This document shows, in pieces, positions 37,349 through 46,142 of a stretch of 64,000 nucleotides of DNA. Position 1 is the stretch's first letter, and each line of letters starts with the position of its first letter. Source of the DNA: Gluconobacter sp. Dm-62 (GTDB lineage: Bacteria; Pseudomonadota; Alphaproteobacteria; Acetobacterales; Acetobacteraceae); contig NZ_JAERLY010000004.1 in the NCBI RefSeq assembly GCF_018256155.1, positions 186,001 through 250,000 of the forward strand. Direction: 5' to 3'. The notes beneath the pieces are model-generated. The model did not search any database, was not told the origin of the DNA, and was given only the letters and a program-made list of their open reading frames with translations. Made by a program: the position numbers and the translations under genes.

Positions 37349-38275
37349 ATGCGGCTTTCCCGCTCCACTTTCGCTCTCGCCGCCCTTCTGGCTGGCACAT
37401 CGGTTGCAGCATCGACGGCTTTCGCCGCTCCTGCAGCAGCCCCTGTCGCCGCGGCACCCGCAGCAGCTCCGGCCGCTGCCCCGAACCCGGACATGCTGAT
37501 CGCTACCGTCAACGGTTCGAAGATCACGCTCGGTGATGTGCAGCGCGCAGCAGGCAACCTGCCGCCGCAGGCCCGCCAGATCCAGCCGTCCGTTCTGATT
37601 CCGCTGATCGTCAACCAGCTTGTTGACCAGAAAGCTGTTCAGTTCGCCGCAGACAAGGAAGGCCTGAGCAGCAAGCCGGACGTGAAGGCTGCCATGGACG
37701 CAGCTGCAGCGAACGCCCTGCAGAACGCCTATCTTGAGGAAAAGGTCGGCCCGCTGGTCACCGATTCTTCAATGCATGACTTCTATCAGTCGCATTACGC
37801 GAACAAGAAGCCGGAAGAAGAAATCCACGCCCGCCACATCCTCGTGGACAGCGAAGCGCAGGCCAAGGACATCATCGCCCAGCTCAACAAGGGTGCTGAT
37901 TTCGGCAAGCTTGCTGCCCAGCTTTCCAAGGACAAGGGTTCCGCCGGCGCAAACGGTGGCGATCTCGGCTGGTTCAAGAAGGCTGACATGCTGCCGGCTT
38001 TCTCCGCGGCCGCTTTCGCCATGAAGCCCAACACGATTTCCCAGACCCCGGTCCACACCCAGTACGGCTGGCACGTGATCCAGGTTCTCGCGACCCGTAC
38101 GGCTCCGATCCCGACCTTCGATCAGGTCCACGACCAGGTTCGTCAGGAACTGATCCGCGACAAGGTGCGTGACATCGTTCAGGCCGCCGAATCCCAGGTG
38201 AAGGTCGTTCACTACGACGCCCAGGGCAAGGTCATCCCGAATGCAGCTCCGGCTGCCGCACCTGTAAAGAAGTAA
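37349..38275 (+). CDS. Periplasmic parvulin-type peptidyl-prolyl isomerase
   Basis: A SurA/PpiC-like chaperone of 308 residues. The ATG at 37349 begins a signal peptide (FALAALLAGTSVAASTAFA, cleavage near AFA/AP) followed by an Ala/Pro-rich linker. An N-terminal helical domain contains PQARQIQPSVLIPLIVNQL. The parvulin domain contains IHARHILVDSEAQA, GSAGANGGDLGWFKKADM and TQYGWHVIQVL. It assists folding of exported and outer-membrane proteins. It is divergent from secA and followed 4 bases later by argJ. Confidence 0.93.
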   Translation: MRLSRSTFALAALLAGTSVAASTAFAAPAAAPVAAAPAAAPAAAPNPDMLIATVNGSKITLGDVQRAAGNLPPQARQIQPSVLIPLIVNQLVDQKAVQFAADKEGLSSKPDVKAAMDAAAANALQNAYLEEKVGPLVTDSSMHDFYQSHYANKKPEEEIHARHILVDSEAQAKDIIAQLNKGADFGKLAAQLSKDKGSAGANGGDLGWFKKADMLPAFSAAAFAMKPNTISQTPVHTQYGWHVIQVLATRTAPIPTFDQVHDQVRQELIRDKVRDIVQAAESQVKVVHYDAQGKVIPNAAPAAAPVKK

Positions 38276-38279
38276 GTCC

Positions 38280-39515
38280 ATGGCAAAGCCGCTCCCCGTC
38301 TCTCCGCTCGCTCGTCCGCTTCCGGATCTTGCAACGATTGCGGGCGTGCGGCTTTCCGCCGTCGCCGCTGGCATCCGCTATCAGGACCGTACGGACCTGA
38401 TGCTCGCGGAGTTCGCCACCGGCACGATTGCGGCAGGCGTCTATACAAAAAACGCCTGCCCCGGCGCTCCGGTGCTCTGGTGCCGTGAGGCATTGACGAC
38501 CCCCTATGCCCGCGCCCTGCTCGTAAACGCAGGCAACGCCAACGTTTTTACTGGCCGAGCCGGAATTCAGGCCTGTGAAGATTGCGCTGACGCCACCGCA
38601 CAGCTCCTCGACTGCCCCCCGCAGGACGTCTTTCTCGCCTCCACAGGCGTAATCGGCGAAAAACTGCCGCAGGACCGCATCATCGCCGCCCTCCCCGCCG
38701 CAAAGGCCGGGCTGGACGAAAACAGCTGGGCCGATGCCGCCCGCGCCATCATGACGACGGACACTTTCCCCAAGGCGGCCCGTCGCGATGTGAAAATTGC
38801 CGGGACACCCGTCCGGATCCAGGGCATTGCCAAGGGATCGGGCATGGTTGCCCCCGACATGGCCACGATGCTGGCCTATGTCGCGACCGACGCAAAGCTG
38901 CCGCAGAACGTGCTGCAATCCCTGCTGGCCTCGGGCTGTGCCCAGAGTTTCAATGCCATCACGGTCGATTCGGACACGTCCACCTCGGACATGCTGATGA
39001 TTTTCGCAACCGGGCTCGCTGACAATACCGAGATCGACGACGTCAACGATCCCGCTCTCGCCGAGTTTACCCTGGCACTGAACGACCTCCTTCTGGAGCT
39101 CGCGCTGATGGTGGTCCGCGATGGCGAAGGTGCGACAAAGCTTGTCCGCATCGCCGTCACCGGAGCGGATTCAAACCTCTCTGCGCACCGTATTGCGCTT
39201 TGCATCGCGAATTCCCCGCTCGTCAAAACCGCAATTGCAGGTGAGGACGCCAACTGGGGGCGCGTGGTCATGGCAGTCGGAAAAAGCGGCGAACCTGCAG
39301 ACCGTGATCGCCTTTCCGTCGCCATTGGTGGCACATGGATCGCGAAAGATGGCGGTGTCGTCGAGAATTACGACGAAGCCCCCGTAGTCGCCCATATGAA
39401 GGGTCAGGAGATCGAAATTGCCGTCGATCTCGGTCTTGGTGACGGGCAGGCCCGCGTCTGGACCTGCGATCTGACGCATGGCTACATCGACATCAACGGC
39501 TCCTACCGCAGCTGA
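38280..39515 (+). CDS. argJ: Bifunctional ornithine acetyltransferase / N-acetylglutamate synthase
   Basis: ArgJ recycles the acetyl group from N-acetylornithine to glutamate in arginine synthesis. The 411-residue precursor self-cleaves before the Thr in KGSGMVAPDMATMLAY; the alpha chain has LLVNAGNANVFTG and the beta chain has AGEDANWGRVVMAVG and DLTHGYIDINGSYRS. Whether it can also use acetyl-CoA cannot be told from sequence. The start lies 4 bases after the parvulin stop. Confidence 0.95.
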   Translation: MAKPLPVSPLARPLPDLATIAGVRLSAVAAGIRYQDRTDLMLAEFATGTIAAGVYTKNACPGAPVLWCREALTTPYARALLVNAGNANVFTGRAGIQACEDCADATAQLLDCPPQDVFLASTGVIGEKLPQDRIIAALPAAKAGLDENSWADAARAIMTTDTFPKAARRDVKIAGTPVRIQGIAKGSGMVAPDMATMLAYVATDAKLPQNVLQSLLASGCAQSFNAITVDSDTSTSDMLMIFATGLADNTEIDDVNDPALAEFTLALNDLLLELALMVVRDGEGATKLVRIAVTGADSNLSAHRIALCIANSPLVKTAIAGEDANWGRVVMAVGKSGEPADRDRLSVAIGGTWIAKDGGVVENYDEAPVVAHMKGQEIEIAVDLGLGDGQARVWTCDLTHGYIDINGSYRS

Positions 39516-39613
39516 TCGTCCCAACACGTCAGCGAGAGCGGGGCTTGTGCGACCCCGCCGCTGCCGTTAGCAAAACCGGGTGCCGTTTCGCACTTGATAT
39601 GAGGAAAAAGTCC

Positions 39614-40843
39614 ATGTCTGCTGGAGCTCGCGTGCTTGTTCTTGGCGGTGGCGTTGGGGGGCTTGAGGCCGCTGCAGCGCTGGGCCGTCGTCAGAACATC
39701 TCCCTGACACTCGTTGATCGAAGCCCCGTCCATTACTGGAAGCCGGCCCTTCACGAGTTCGCTGCGGGCACCATGCAGCATCAGGGCAACTGCATTCCCT
39801 TCACCGACACGGCCGCCAAATTCGGTTTCACCTTCGTTCAGGGCAGCCCCGTCGCCGTCAACCGCGAAGGCAAGACCGTCTCGCTCGATACGGGTGCAAC
39901 ACTGCCTTACGATTATCTGGTGGTCGCCCTCGGCTCGCGTGCGAATGATTTCGGCATCCCTGGCATCGTCGATCACTGCATGTTCATCGATAGCCTGAAC
40001 GATGCCGACACGCTGTTCGCGACCTTCCGCGATGCGGTCCAGAAGGCCCGCGCCGCTGGCGAAAAGCTGTCCGTCGGCATCGTTGGTGGCGGCGCAACCG
40101 GCGTCCAGCTGATCGCCGAACTGTGCAAATCCATTGATGACGCCCGCGGTCTGGGACCGGCAGTCCGCAAGTCCCTGCTGAACGCCGTCCTGATAGAGAC
40201 CGGCCCGCGCATCCTTCCGGCCTTCCCCGAGGCCGTCTCCTCGGCTGCCTCGCAGCAGCTCGAAAAACTGGGCATCTCGGTGCGGACCGAAGCCATGGTC
40301 GTCGGCGCGGACGAGACCGGCTTCAGCCTGAAGTCCGGCGAGCACATTCCCGCCAGCCTTCGCGTCTGGGCTGCCGGTGTACGCGCCTCGGATGCCACGA
40401 ACCTGCTCGAGGGTCTGGAACGCGGACGCTCCGGCCAGCTCGGTGTGACCACCACGCTTCAGACCACGCAGGACCCGACCGTTTTCGCGATCGGCGACTG
40501 CTCCCGGATCGATGCGGCTCCAATCGCGCCGACCGCACAGGCGGCACGGCAGCAGGGGCAGTATATCGGCCGCGCGCTTCCAGACATCATCGCAGGCAAG
40601 ACCCCTGCCACGTTCGCCTATAATGATCGTGGCGCTGTCGTGGCTCTGGGGGACTATAATGGCTGGGGCATGCTGGACGCCAAGCGCAGCTTTGGTGGCG
40701 GCCTGCTCTCCGGTCTGGCCGCACGTCTGATCCATGAGGGACTGTATCGTCAGCACCTTGCAGGCATTCTGGGCATCACACCCACAGCATGCAGCACGCT
40801 GCGCGAACATCTTTCGCCGGTCAAACCTGATCTGGGCGCCTGA
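39614..40843 (+). CDS. ndh: Type II NADH dehydrogenase (NDH-2)
   Basis: A peripheral membrane flavoprotein, 409 residues, that passes electrons from NADH to ubiquinone without pumping protons. The FAD motif GGGVGGLEAA starts at 11, the NADH motif is VGGGATGVQLIAEL, and the second FAD contact is VFAIGDCSRI, followed by PTAQAARQQGQYIGR, which is typical of NDH-2. The ATG at 39614 has GAGGAAAAAG before it; the frame opens at 39545 without a better start. In acetic acid bacteria this enzyme reoxidises NADH from cytoplasmic sugar oxidation, so it complements the carbon operon at the left of the window. Confidence 0.92.
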   Translation: MSAGARVLVLGGGVGGLEAAAALGRRQNISLTLVDRSPVHYWKPALHEFAAGTMQHQGNCIPFTDTAAKFGFTFVQGSPVAVNREGKTVSLDTGATLPYDYLVVALGSRANDFGIPGIVDHCMFIDSLNDADTLFATFRDAVQKARAAGEKLSVGIVGGGATGVQLIAELCKSIDDARGLGPAVRKSLLNAVLIETGPRILPAFPEAVSSAASQQLEKLGISVRTEAMVVGADETGFSLKSGEHIPASLRVWAAGVRASDATNLLEGLERGRSGQLGVTTTLQTTQDPTVFAIGDCSRIDAAPIAPTAQAARQQGQYIGRALPDIIAGKTPATFAYNDRGAVVALGDYNGWGMLDAKRSFGGGLLSGLAARLIHEGLYRQHLAGILGITPTACSTLREHLSPVKPDLGA

Positions 40844-40878
40844 CCCCCCTTTTCAGAAGCCCGTCAAAGAGAGAATGT

Positions 40879-40908
40879 GGGACGCAGCATTATCCAACCC
40901 TGCGTCCC
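40879..40908. terminator. Hairpin between ndh and the dioxygenase gene
   Basis: GGGACGCAG (40879-40887) and CTGCGTCCC (40900-40908) form a perfect 9-base stem with a 12-base loop, 35 bases after ndh ends and 15 bases before the next start. No T run follows, so it may stabilise mRNA or reduce read-through, not terminate fully. Confidence 0.4.
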
Positions 40909-40923
40909 CTGGTCCGAGAATTC

Positions 40924-41673
40924 ATGAGCGCTACCGATCTCTCCCCGCCCTTTGACAAGGCTCTGACCCGCATCGAAGACACGCTGCTGGAAAAAGGCTT
41001 TTCCTTCCTTCAGGCCGACGTCACACGACCACTGCTGGAGCATGAAGGCCTGACGGACTGGCAGGGCTTTGCCGAAAGCTGGAACCATCTCGGCCTTGAC
41101 CGCTACATGGCGGATGGCGGCCGCTACCGCCGCCGTCGTTATGCGACCTTTGCGGTCTCGGCCGACACCATCACCCGCAAGAAACACCAGCCCCACTACC
41201 AGAGCAGGGACTACAACCTGCTCAATGGCGGTGTGGAACGCTGGTTTCCAGCCGTTGCGGATGCCATCGCCACCCATCCCGTCATGACAGCCGCAATCCG
41301 CACCATCAGCCGGATCGCAGATGCACTGACGCCGCCAACGGAAAAGCCACCGGGCTGGCATGTGGAAGTCCACCAGTTCCGCATCGAAGCACGACCGGAC
41401 AATGAAGGGCGCCCCACGCCCGAAGGCCTGCACCGCGATGGCGTGGACTGGGTGCTAGTACTGATGGTTGCCCGTCACAACGTGGAACAGGGCATCACCA
41501 CGATCCACGACATGCGCAAAGAACCGCTTGGCTCCTTCACGCTGACCAACCCGCTGGACGCTGCCATTGTGGACGATCACCGCGTCTATCACGGTGTCAC
41601 GGCCGTCCAGCCCGTCGATCCCTCAAAGCCTGCATATCGGGATGTGCTGGTGGTGACGCTTCGCCACGCATGA
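40924..41673 (+). CDS. 2-oxoglutarate/Fe(II) dioxygenase-family protein
   Basis: A 249-residue protein of the 2OG-Fe_Oxy_2 type, the family that includes free amino acid hydroxylases such as L-isoleucine dioxygenase. The iron triad appears in LHRDGVDWV (His, Asp) and VYHGVTAV (distal His), with the 2OG-binding Arg in RDVLVVTLR. The N-terminal part has RYRRRRYATF and HYQSRDYNLLNGG. It is cytoplasmic and stand-alone. The substrate is unknown; a free amino acid is a family-based guess. Confidence 0.82.
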   Translation: MSATDLSPPFDKALTRIEDTLLEKGFSFLQADVTRPLLEHEGLTDWQGFAESWNHLGLDRYMADGGRYRRRRYATFAVSADTITRKKHQPHYQSRDYNLLNGGVERWFPAVADAIATHPVMTAAIRTISRIADALTPPTEKPPGWHVEVHQFRIEARPDNEGRPTPEGLHRDGVDWVLVLMVARHNVEQGITTIHDMRKEPLGSFTLTNPLDAAIVDDHRVYHGVTAVQPVDPSKPAYRDVLVVTLRHA

Positions 41674-41714
41674 CACCCTGAACCTTCACAGATGTTCTTC
41701 TTCAATTTCGTGTT

Positions 41715-42266
41715 ATGACAGGTCTCATGTCGATCCAGCAGATTCTTTCCCGCCCTGCGGCGGTTCTGGCCCTGTCCATCCTGTTTCCAGGAGCGCTGAC
41801 CTGCGCCGATGCCGCAACAGGCAAAGGGCATCACCATGCACGCCATACGGCGCAGCCTGCCAATGCCGGGGCCGCACCAGTCATCCTCACAGCCCACCCG
41901 GGAACGAAGCTGGATGAGGACGCCCGCAAGCTGAACGATGATGATCTTCAGGATGCGGCCAAGCATCATGACCAGCCGGTGGTGCTTGTCGGCTCCGCGT
42001 CGCTGTCCTCAGGCAAGAATGATGAAGCCCTGTTCGTCCAGCTCCAGTCCGCCCGCCTCTGCGGTTCGGCAGGATGCACCACGTCGGTTTATCTGAAGCA
42101 CAACGACACCTGGAACACGGTTCTGGACTCCGTGAACGGTGACATCTCCGTCCTCCCCACGCGCCACAAGGGCATGCATGACCTGCTGGTCAGCCCGAAT
42201 GATCGCTGGGTCTGGAACGGCAAGGAATATCAGGACACGCTCAGCGCACCGCCGATGCCCAAATAA
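41715..42266 (+). CDS. Exported protein of unknown function
   Basis: A 183-residue precursor; ATG 41727 (MSIQQILS) is an equally possible start. The signal peptide is around AAVLALSILFPGALTCADA. The mature N-terminus is His-rich (GHHHARH), and a globular part follows with a Cys pair in CGSAGCTTSVYL and a conserved-looking WVWNGKEYQDT. Metal binding or an envelope stress role would be guesses. The tRNA-Gly gene lies just after it on the opposite strand. Confidence 0.72.
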   Translation: MTGLMSIQQILSRPAAVLALSILFPGALTCADAATGKGHHHARHTAQPANAGAAPVILTAHPGTKLDEDARKLNDDDLQDAAKHHDQPVVLVGSASLSSGKNDEALFVQLQSARLCGSAGCTTSVYLKHNDTWNTVLDSVNGDISVLPTRHKGMHDLLVSPNDRWVWNGKEYQDTLSAPPMPK

Positions 42267-42288
42267 CCACTGATTTTTCTGGAAAGTC

Positions 42289-42362
42289 TGGAGCGGGCGA
42301 GGGGAATCGAACCCCCGTATGCAGCTTGGGAAGCTGCCGTTCTACCATTGAACTACGCCCGC
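42289..42362 (-). tRNA. tRNA-Gly (anticodon CCC)
   Basis: Reading the minus strand, GCGGGCG (42362-42356) pairs with CGCCCGC to close the acceptor stem, with T as discriminator and an encoded CCA (42291-42289). The D arm has GTTCAATGGTAGAAC, the anticodon loop is TTCCCAA giving CCC, and the T arm contains GGTTCGATTCC. All four arms form, 74 bases including CCA. It decodes GGG. Confidence 0.95.
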
Positions 42363-42487
42363 AGACGGACGCGAGCATAACCGCTCCGTCTTCCCTTCGC
42401 AATCCACCCCGCCCAAACTTCAGGGTGTTGACGCAAAACCGAAATACGGCTCATAGTCCGGCTGTCAGAAACGTCATGGCGTGCCTG

Positions 42488-42546
42488 ACCCTCGTGATTT
42501 GAGCGGCCGGCTTGCGGCGAGGTTAAAGAATTGCGCTAAAGAGGCC
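42488..42546 (+). ncRNA. SAM-II riboswitch aptamer upstream of metZ
   Basis: The segment carries the SAM-II (metA-type) core in order: CGTGATTTG, a GC-rich loop, CTTGCGG, CGAGGTTAAAGAA, and GCTAAAG. P1 forms between CCTCG (42490-42494) and CGAGG (42518-42522). A pseudoknot is possible between GGCC at 42505-42508 and GGCC at 42543-42546. SAM-II aptamers are known in Alphaproteobacteria before metA, metX and metZ and turn expression off when SAM is high, which fits the gene downstream. Confidence 0.88.
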
Positions 42547-42594
42547 CTGCGTCGTTATCGAACGATTCCCAGGACTTCCACGGCCCGCCACATG

Positions 42595-42617
42595 CGCCCC
42601 GCACAACAGGGCGTTTT
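42595..42617 (+). terminator. Riboswitch-controlled terminator before metZ
   Basis: CGCCC (42595-42599) pairs with GGGCG (42609-42613) and is followed by TTTT (42614-42617), right before the metZ ribosome site. An alternative pairing joins GCCCTG (42544-42549) with CAGGGC (42607-42612) and would destroy the hairpin. SAM binding would lock 42543-42546 in the pseudoknot and so favour termination. The pairings are observed; the switch is inferred. Confidence 0.55.
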
Positions 42618-42632
42618 ATGGAGGGACACATC

Positions 42633-43826
42633 ATGTCTACAGAAAACTGGCGTACAGCCACGCGCCTTCTGCACGAAGCCCCGAACCGTACGGAATTCGG
42701 GGAAACATCAGACGCCGTCTTCCTGACATCCGGCTTCGTCTATGACAGTGCCGAACAGGCCGCCGCAACCTTCACTGGCGACGTCCAGCACTTCCAGTAT
42801 TCCCGTTTCGGCAACCCGACCGTGGACACGCTTCAAGAGCGCCTCGCACTCCTCGAAGGCGCTGAAGCCTGCGTTGCCACCGCAACAGGCATGGGTGCTG
42901 TCTCCTCGGCCATCCTGTCGCATGTAAAAGCCGGTGACCGCGTCGTGGCCTCCCGCGCCATTTTCGGCTCCTGCTACTGGATCGTAACCAACCTCCTGCC
43001 CCGCTACGGCATTGAGACCGAACTGGTGGACGGCACGGATTACGACGCCTGGGAGCGCGCCCTGTCCAAACCCACGGCCGCCGTGCTGATCGAAAGCCCG
43101 TCCAACCCTATGCTGGACGTCCTCGACATCGCGCGTGTGGCTGAACTGACGCACAAGGCTGGTGGTCTGCTGATCGTGGACAACGTGTTCGCAACACCGC
43201 TCGGCCAGTCCCCGCTCAAGCTGGGCGCGGATGTGATCGTCTATTCCTGTACGAAACATATCGACGGTCAGGGCCGCGTCCTTGGCGGTGCGGTGCTCGG
43301 CTCCAGCAAGTGGATCAACGAGACGCTCCAGCCCTTCACCCGCAACACCGGCAACTCCCTTTCGCCGTTCAACGCGTGGGTTCTGCTCAAGGGTCTGGAA
43401 ACGCTCCAGCTCCGTACGGACGCCATGGCCCGCAACGCGGCCACTGTGGCCGATGCACTGGCCGAGCTGCCGGGAATCGTTCAGGTCCGCTATCCGGGCC
43501 GCTCCGATCATCCGCAGCATGAACTGGCCAAAGCCCAGATGAGCAATGGTGGTTCCATGGTCGCGTTCGTGGTGGACAAGGGCCGTGAGGGCGCGTTCGC
43601 CTTCATGAACGCTTTCAGGGTCATCGCGATTTCCAATAATCTCGGCGACGCCCGCAGCCTCGCCACCCACCCCGCCACGACGACGCATATGCGCGTCAGC
43701 GAGGAAGAGCGCGCCCGTCTCGGCATCACGGATGGCGCCATCCGCCTCTCCGTTGGTCTGGAGGACCCGGCCGACCTAATCGACGATCTCAAGCGTGGTG
43801 CGGCGGCCGTTGCGGCCCTCGCATAA
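42633..43826 (+). CDS. metZ: O-succinylhomoserine sulfhydrylase
   Basis: A PLP enzyme of 397 residues that makes homocysteine from O-succinylhomoserine (or O-acetylhomoserine) and sulfide. Motifs are YSRFGNPTVDTLQERLA near the N-terminus, LIESPSNPMLDV, VDNVFATPL, and the Schiff-base lysine in VIVYSCTKHIDGQG. The ATG at 42633 follows GGAGGG by 7 bases. Control by the SAM-II riboswitch and terminator in the leader supports a methionine role. Assignment as MetZ and not cystathionine gamma-synthase rests on its alphaproteobacterial type and the riboswitch. Confidence 0.92.
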   Translation: MSTENWRTATRLLHEAPNRTEFGETSDAVFLTSGFVYDSAEQAAATFTGDVQHFQYSRFGNPTVDTLQERLALLEGAEACVATATGMGAVSSAILSHVKAGDRVVASRAIFGSCYWIVTNLLPRYGIETELVDGTDYDAWERALSKPTAAVLIESPSNPMLDVLDIARVAELTHKAGGLLIVDNVFATPLGQSPLKLGADVIVYSCTKHIDGQGRVLGGAVLGSSKWINETLQPFTRNTGNSLSPFNAWVLLKGLETLQLRTDAMARNAATVADALAELPGIVQVRYPGRSDHPQHELAKAQMSNGGSMVAFVVDKGREGAFAFMNAFRVIAISNNLGDARSLATHPATTTHMRVSEEERARLGITDGAIRLSVGLEDPADLIDDLKRGAAAVAALA

Positions 43827-43867
43827 GTTTTCCTGACAAATGCCCGGGATGGCTTTACAATGGCGTC

Positions 43868-44341
43868 ATGCCTGACAAGTCATCCCACCCCCATCTGCAC
43901 GCCGATCCTGAGACGGCACTCGCCGAAGCCATGGAAAGTGCCCCCCGCTTCAGCGAAACCACGGACGACGTGACGGTCACGGTCCGGACCTTCTGGCTGG
44001 ACGACCAGTCCCATCCCGAAGATCATCAATACGCCTGGGCCTATCACATCAGCATCGAGAACGAGCGGAAAGACACCTTCCAGCTCCTTTCGCGGAGCTG
44101 GGAGATCGTGGACGGACTTGGACGCAAAGAGCACGTCCACGGCGATGGCGTTGTCGGCGAGCAGCCGGTGATCGGCCCGCAGGAACAGTTCGACTACACC
44201 TCCGGCGCCATGCTCACCACACCCACCGGCTTCATGCGCGGCACCTACCACATGGTTGAGCCCCGCTCGGGCCATCGCTTCGACGTCAGCATCCCCGTTT
44301 TCAGCCTCGACAGTCCCCACGACAGCACACTGGTGCACTGA
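43868..44341 (+). CDS. apaG: ApaG family protein
   Basis: A 157-residue protein with the ApaG/FN3-like beta-sandwich: [54 protein letters not shown], and [17 protein letters not shown]. The GxGxxG-like segment binds phosphate-containing ligands in homologues. The role in the cell is unsettled (linked to Co2+ resistance and Mg2+ efflux in enterobacteria). It has an N-terminal extension of about 30 residues. It starts 41 bases after metZ. Confidence 0.93.
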   Translation: MPDKSSHPHLHADPETALAEAMESAPRFSETTDDVTVTVRTFWLDDQSHPEDHQYAWAYHISIENERKDTFQLLSRSWEIVDGLGRKEHVHGDGVVGEQPVIGPQEQFDYTSGAMLTTPTGFMRGTYHMVEPRSGHRFDVSIPVFSLDSPHDSTLVH

Positions 44342-44426
44342 CCGGGCCGTGGGCGGGCCGCACGGACAGGCAGGAGAACAGTCACACAAGCTTGACGTTC
44401 CCGCCTTCCCGGCCCATTCCTCCCCC

Positions 44427-45593
44427 ATGCGTATCGCTGCCCTCCTTCTTGCTGCCGGTCGTGGCCGGCGCTTTGACGCCTCCTCGCAGAGCGGGGAAAA
44501 TTCTTCCAAGCAGTTCCGGATGCTGCGGGGCAAACCCGTCATTCGCAGAGCCGCCGAAGCCCTCCTGCCGCATGTCGACGTGCTCCTGCCGGTTGGGGAT
44601 GATCCCCTGCTGGCCGACAGCCTCGAAGGACTGGACATCCTGCCCCCCGTCATTGGCGGCGCGGAACGCCATGACAGCGTACGCAACGGCCTCGAAGCCC
44701 TGGCGAAACTCCCCGAGCCGCCCGATCTGGTGCTGGTCCATGACGGTGCCCGCCCCTGCGTCCCGGCGGAAGTGGTGCAGAACGTCATCGACGCTCTGAA
44801 GACCCATGAGGGCGTGATCCCAGCCGTCGCCGTCATCGACACAATCAAGAAGGCCAAAGACGGCATCATCGTCGATACCGTCCCGCGTGACGGGCTGTGG
44901 CGCGCCCAGACCCCGCAGGGTTTCCGTTTCGGCACCCTGCTCGAACTTCACCGCACCCTGCGCGATGCCCGCACCGACGACGCCGCCCTGCTCGAACAGG
45001 CTGGCCATCCGGTGGCGATCGTCGAAGGGTCGGAAGATAATATCAAACTGACTGTTGCGGAGGACCTGATGCGTCTTGAAGGTGTGATTGACCGGAACCT
45101 ACTGCCCCGCGTTGGACTGGGCTATGACGTCCATGCCTTCGAGGAAGGCCGCAAGCTGATCCTGTGCGGCATCGAGGTGCCCCATACGAAGGGCCTCGCC
45201 GGACATTCCGACGCCGATGTCGGCATCCACACGCTGTGCGACGCCATCTACGGCGCACTGGCCGAAGGCGATATCGGCCGCCATTTTCCGCCTTCCGACA
45301 ATGAATGGAAGGACATGGATTCGGCCCGCTTCCTCGTCCATGCCGGCGAACGCATCCGCGAGCGCGGCGGCTTCCTCGTGAATGCCGACGTCACGCTGAT
45401 CTGCGAACGCCCCAAGATCGGCCCGCACGCCGAAGCCATGCGCAGCCGTCTCGCCGATCTCCTGAAGGTCAGCGTCAGCCGCATCTCGGTCAAGGCCACG
45501 ACCTCCGAGCGTCTGGGCTTCACAGGCCGCGAAGAAGGGATTGCCGCCACCGCCACGGTGAGCATTATGGTTCCCGATAACGGAGAAGCCTGA
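44427..45593 (+). CDS. ispDF: Bifunctional IspD/IspF isoprenoid enzyme
   Basis: A fused enzyme of the MEP isoprenoid pathway, 388 residues. Residues 1 to about 225 are IspD (CDP-ME synthase): [31 protein letters not shown], and [10 protein letters not shown]. The C-terminal 160 are IspF (MECDP synthase): [13 protein letters not shown], the zinc-binding Asp and His, [31 protein letters not shown], and the final [17 protein letters not shown]. The ATG at 44427 is preferred over upstream frames running through apaG. IspDF fusions are usual in Alphaproteobacteria. Confidence 0.95.
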   Translation: MRIAALLLAAGRGRRFDASSQSGENSSKQFRMLRGKPVIRRAAEALLPHVDVLLPVGDDPLLADSLEGLDILPPVIGGAERHDSVRNGLEALAKLPEPPDLVLVHDGARPCVPAEVVQNVIDALKTHEGVIPAVAVIDTIKKAKDGIIVDTVPRDGLWRAQTPQGFRFGTLLELHRTLRDARTDDAALLEQAGHPVAIVEGSEDNIKLTVAEDLMRLEGVIDRNLLPRVGLGYDVHAFEEGRKLILCGIEVPHTKGLAGHSDADVGIHTLCDAIYGALAEGDIGRHFPPSDNEWKDMDSARFLVHAGERIRERGGFLVNADVTLICERPKIGPHAEAMRSRLADLLKVSVSRISVKATTSERLGFTGREEGIAATATVSIMVPDNGEA

Positions 45594-45627
45594 CCTTCAT
45601 TTCACCGCCCATATCCGGAGCATCGCC

Positions 45628-46062
45628 ATGAGGATCCGCTACCTGCCTGCATGTTGCGTCACAGCCCTGATGCTGGTCCAGCCAGCTCTGGCGGCCCCGA
45701 TATGCTCTGGAAAGACGACGCAGCAGATTCAGTCCTGCTTCAGCGCCCGCCTGACTCAGGCCGAGGCACAACTGAAGCGATACACGGAAACGGCCCTGCG
45801 ACGAATGCAGGGCCCTGGCATCGCGGCCCGGACACAGGCAGATTTCCGCAAAGGCGAGTCAGCCTGGTGGGCCTTCCGTGAGGCTGAATGCAAAGCGGTG
45901 GCAGGCCGCTGGTCAGACGGCACGATCAGAACATCCATGGAACTGTCCTGTCGTCTGAAACTCACTGAAGAGCGCACCTACGAACTCTGGCAGAACTGGC
46001 TGACCTCTCCGGATAGGGCAACGCCGATCCTGCCCGAACCCGCACTCAGCCCCCAGAACTGA
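45628..46062 (+). CDS. Exported LprI/DUF1311-like protein
   Basis: A 144-residue protein with a signal peptide (CCVTALMLVQPALA, cleavage at ALA/AP). A mature domain with spaced cysteines follows: the first in APICSGKTTQQIQSCF, then EAECKAV and ELSCRLKLTEERTYEL. The pattern AWWAFREAEC is characteristic of the LprI/DUF1311 family, some of which inhibit lysozyme. Function here is not established. It is followed 15 bases later by a strong bidirectional terminator. Confidence 0.8.
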   Translation: MRIRYLPACCVTALMLVQPALAAPICSGKTTQQIQSCFSARLTQAEAQLKRYTETALRRMQGPGIAARTQADFRKGESAWWAFREAECKAVAGRWSDGTIRTSMELSCRLKLTEERTYELWQNWLTSPDRATPILPEPALSPQN

Positions 46063-46077
46063 ACGCTCCCGTCATGA

Positions 46078-46129
46078 AGACATAAAAAAGCCCGGCACTC
46101 CCAAAAGGAGGCCGGGCTTTTTTATGTCT
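46078..46129. terminator. Strong bidirectional terminator
   Basis: A perfect 19-base stem runs from AGACATAAAAAAGCCCGGC (46078-46096) to its complement at 46111-46129, with CTCC/GGAG extending it inward around a short AAAA loop. Both flanks read into T-rich runs on their own strand, so it can stop the plus-strand transcript from the LprI-like gene and the minus-strand transcript of the small membrane gene. Confidence 0.85.
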
Positions 46130-46142
46130 AAGGCGTAAAATC

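Noticed and set aside
39537-39558. GCGGGG/CCCCGC repeat between argJ and ndh as a terminator
   Set aside because: No T run follows on the plus strand and it lies close to the ndh leader; a chance GC-rich repeat is likely.
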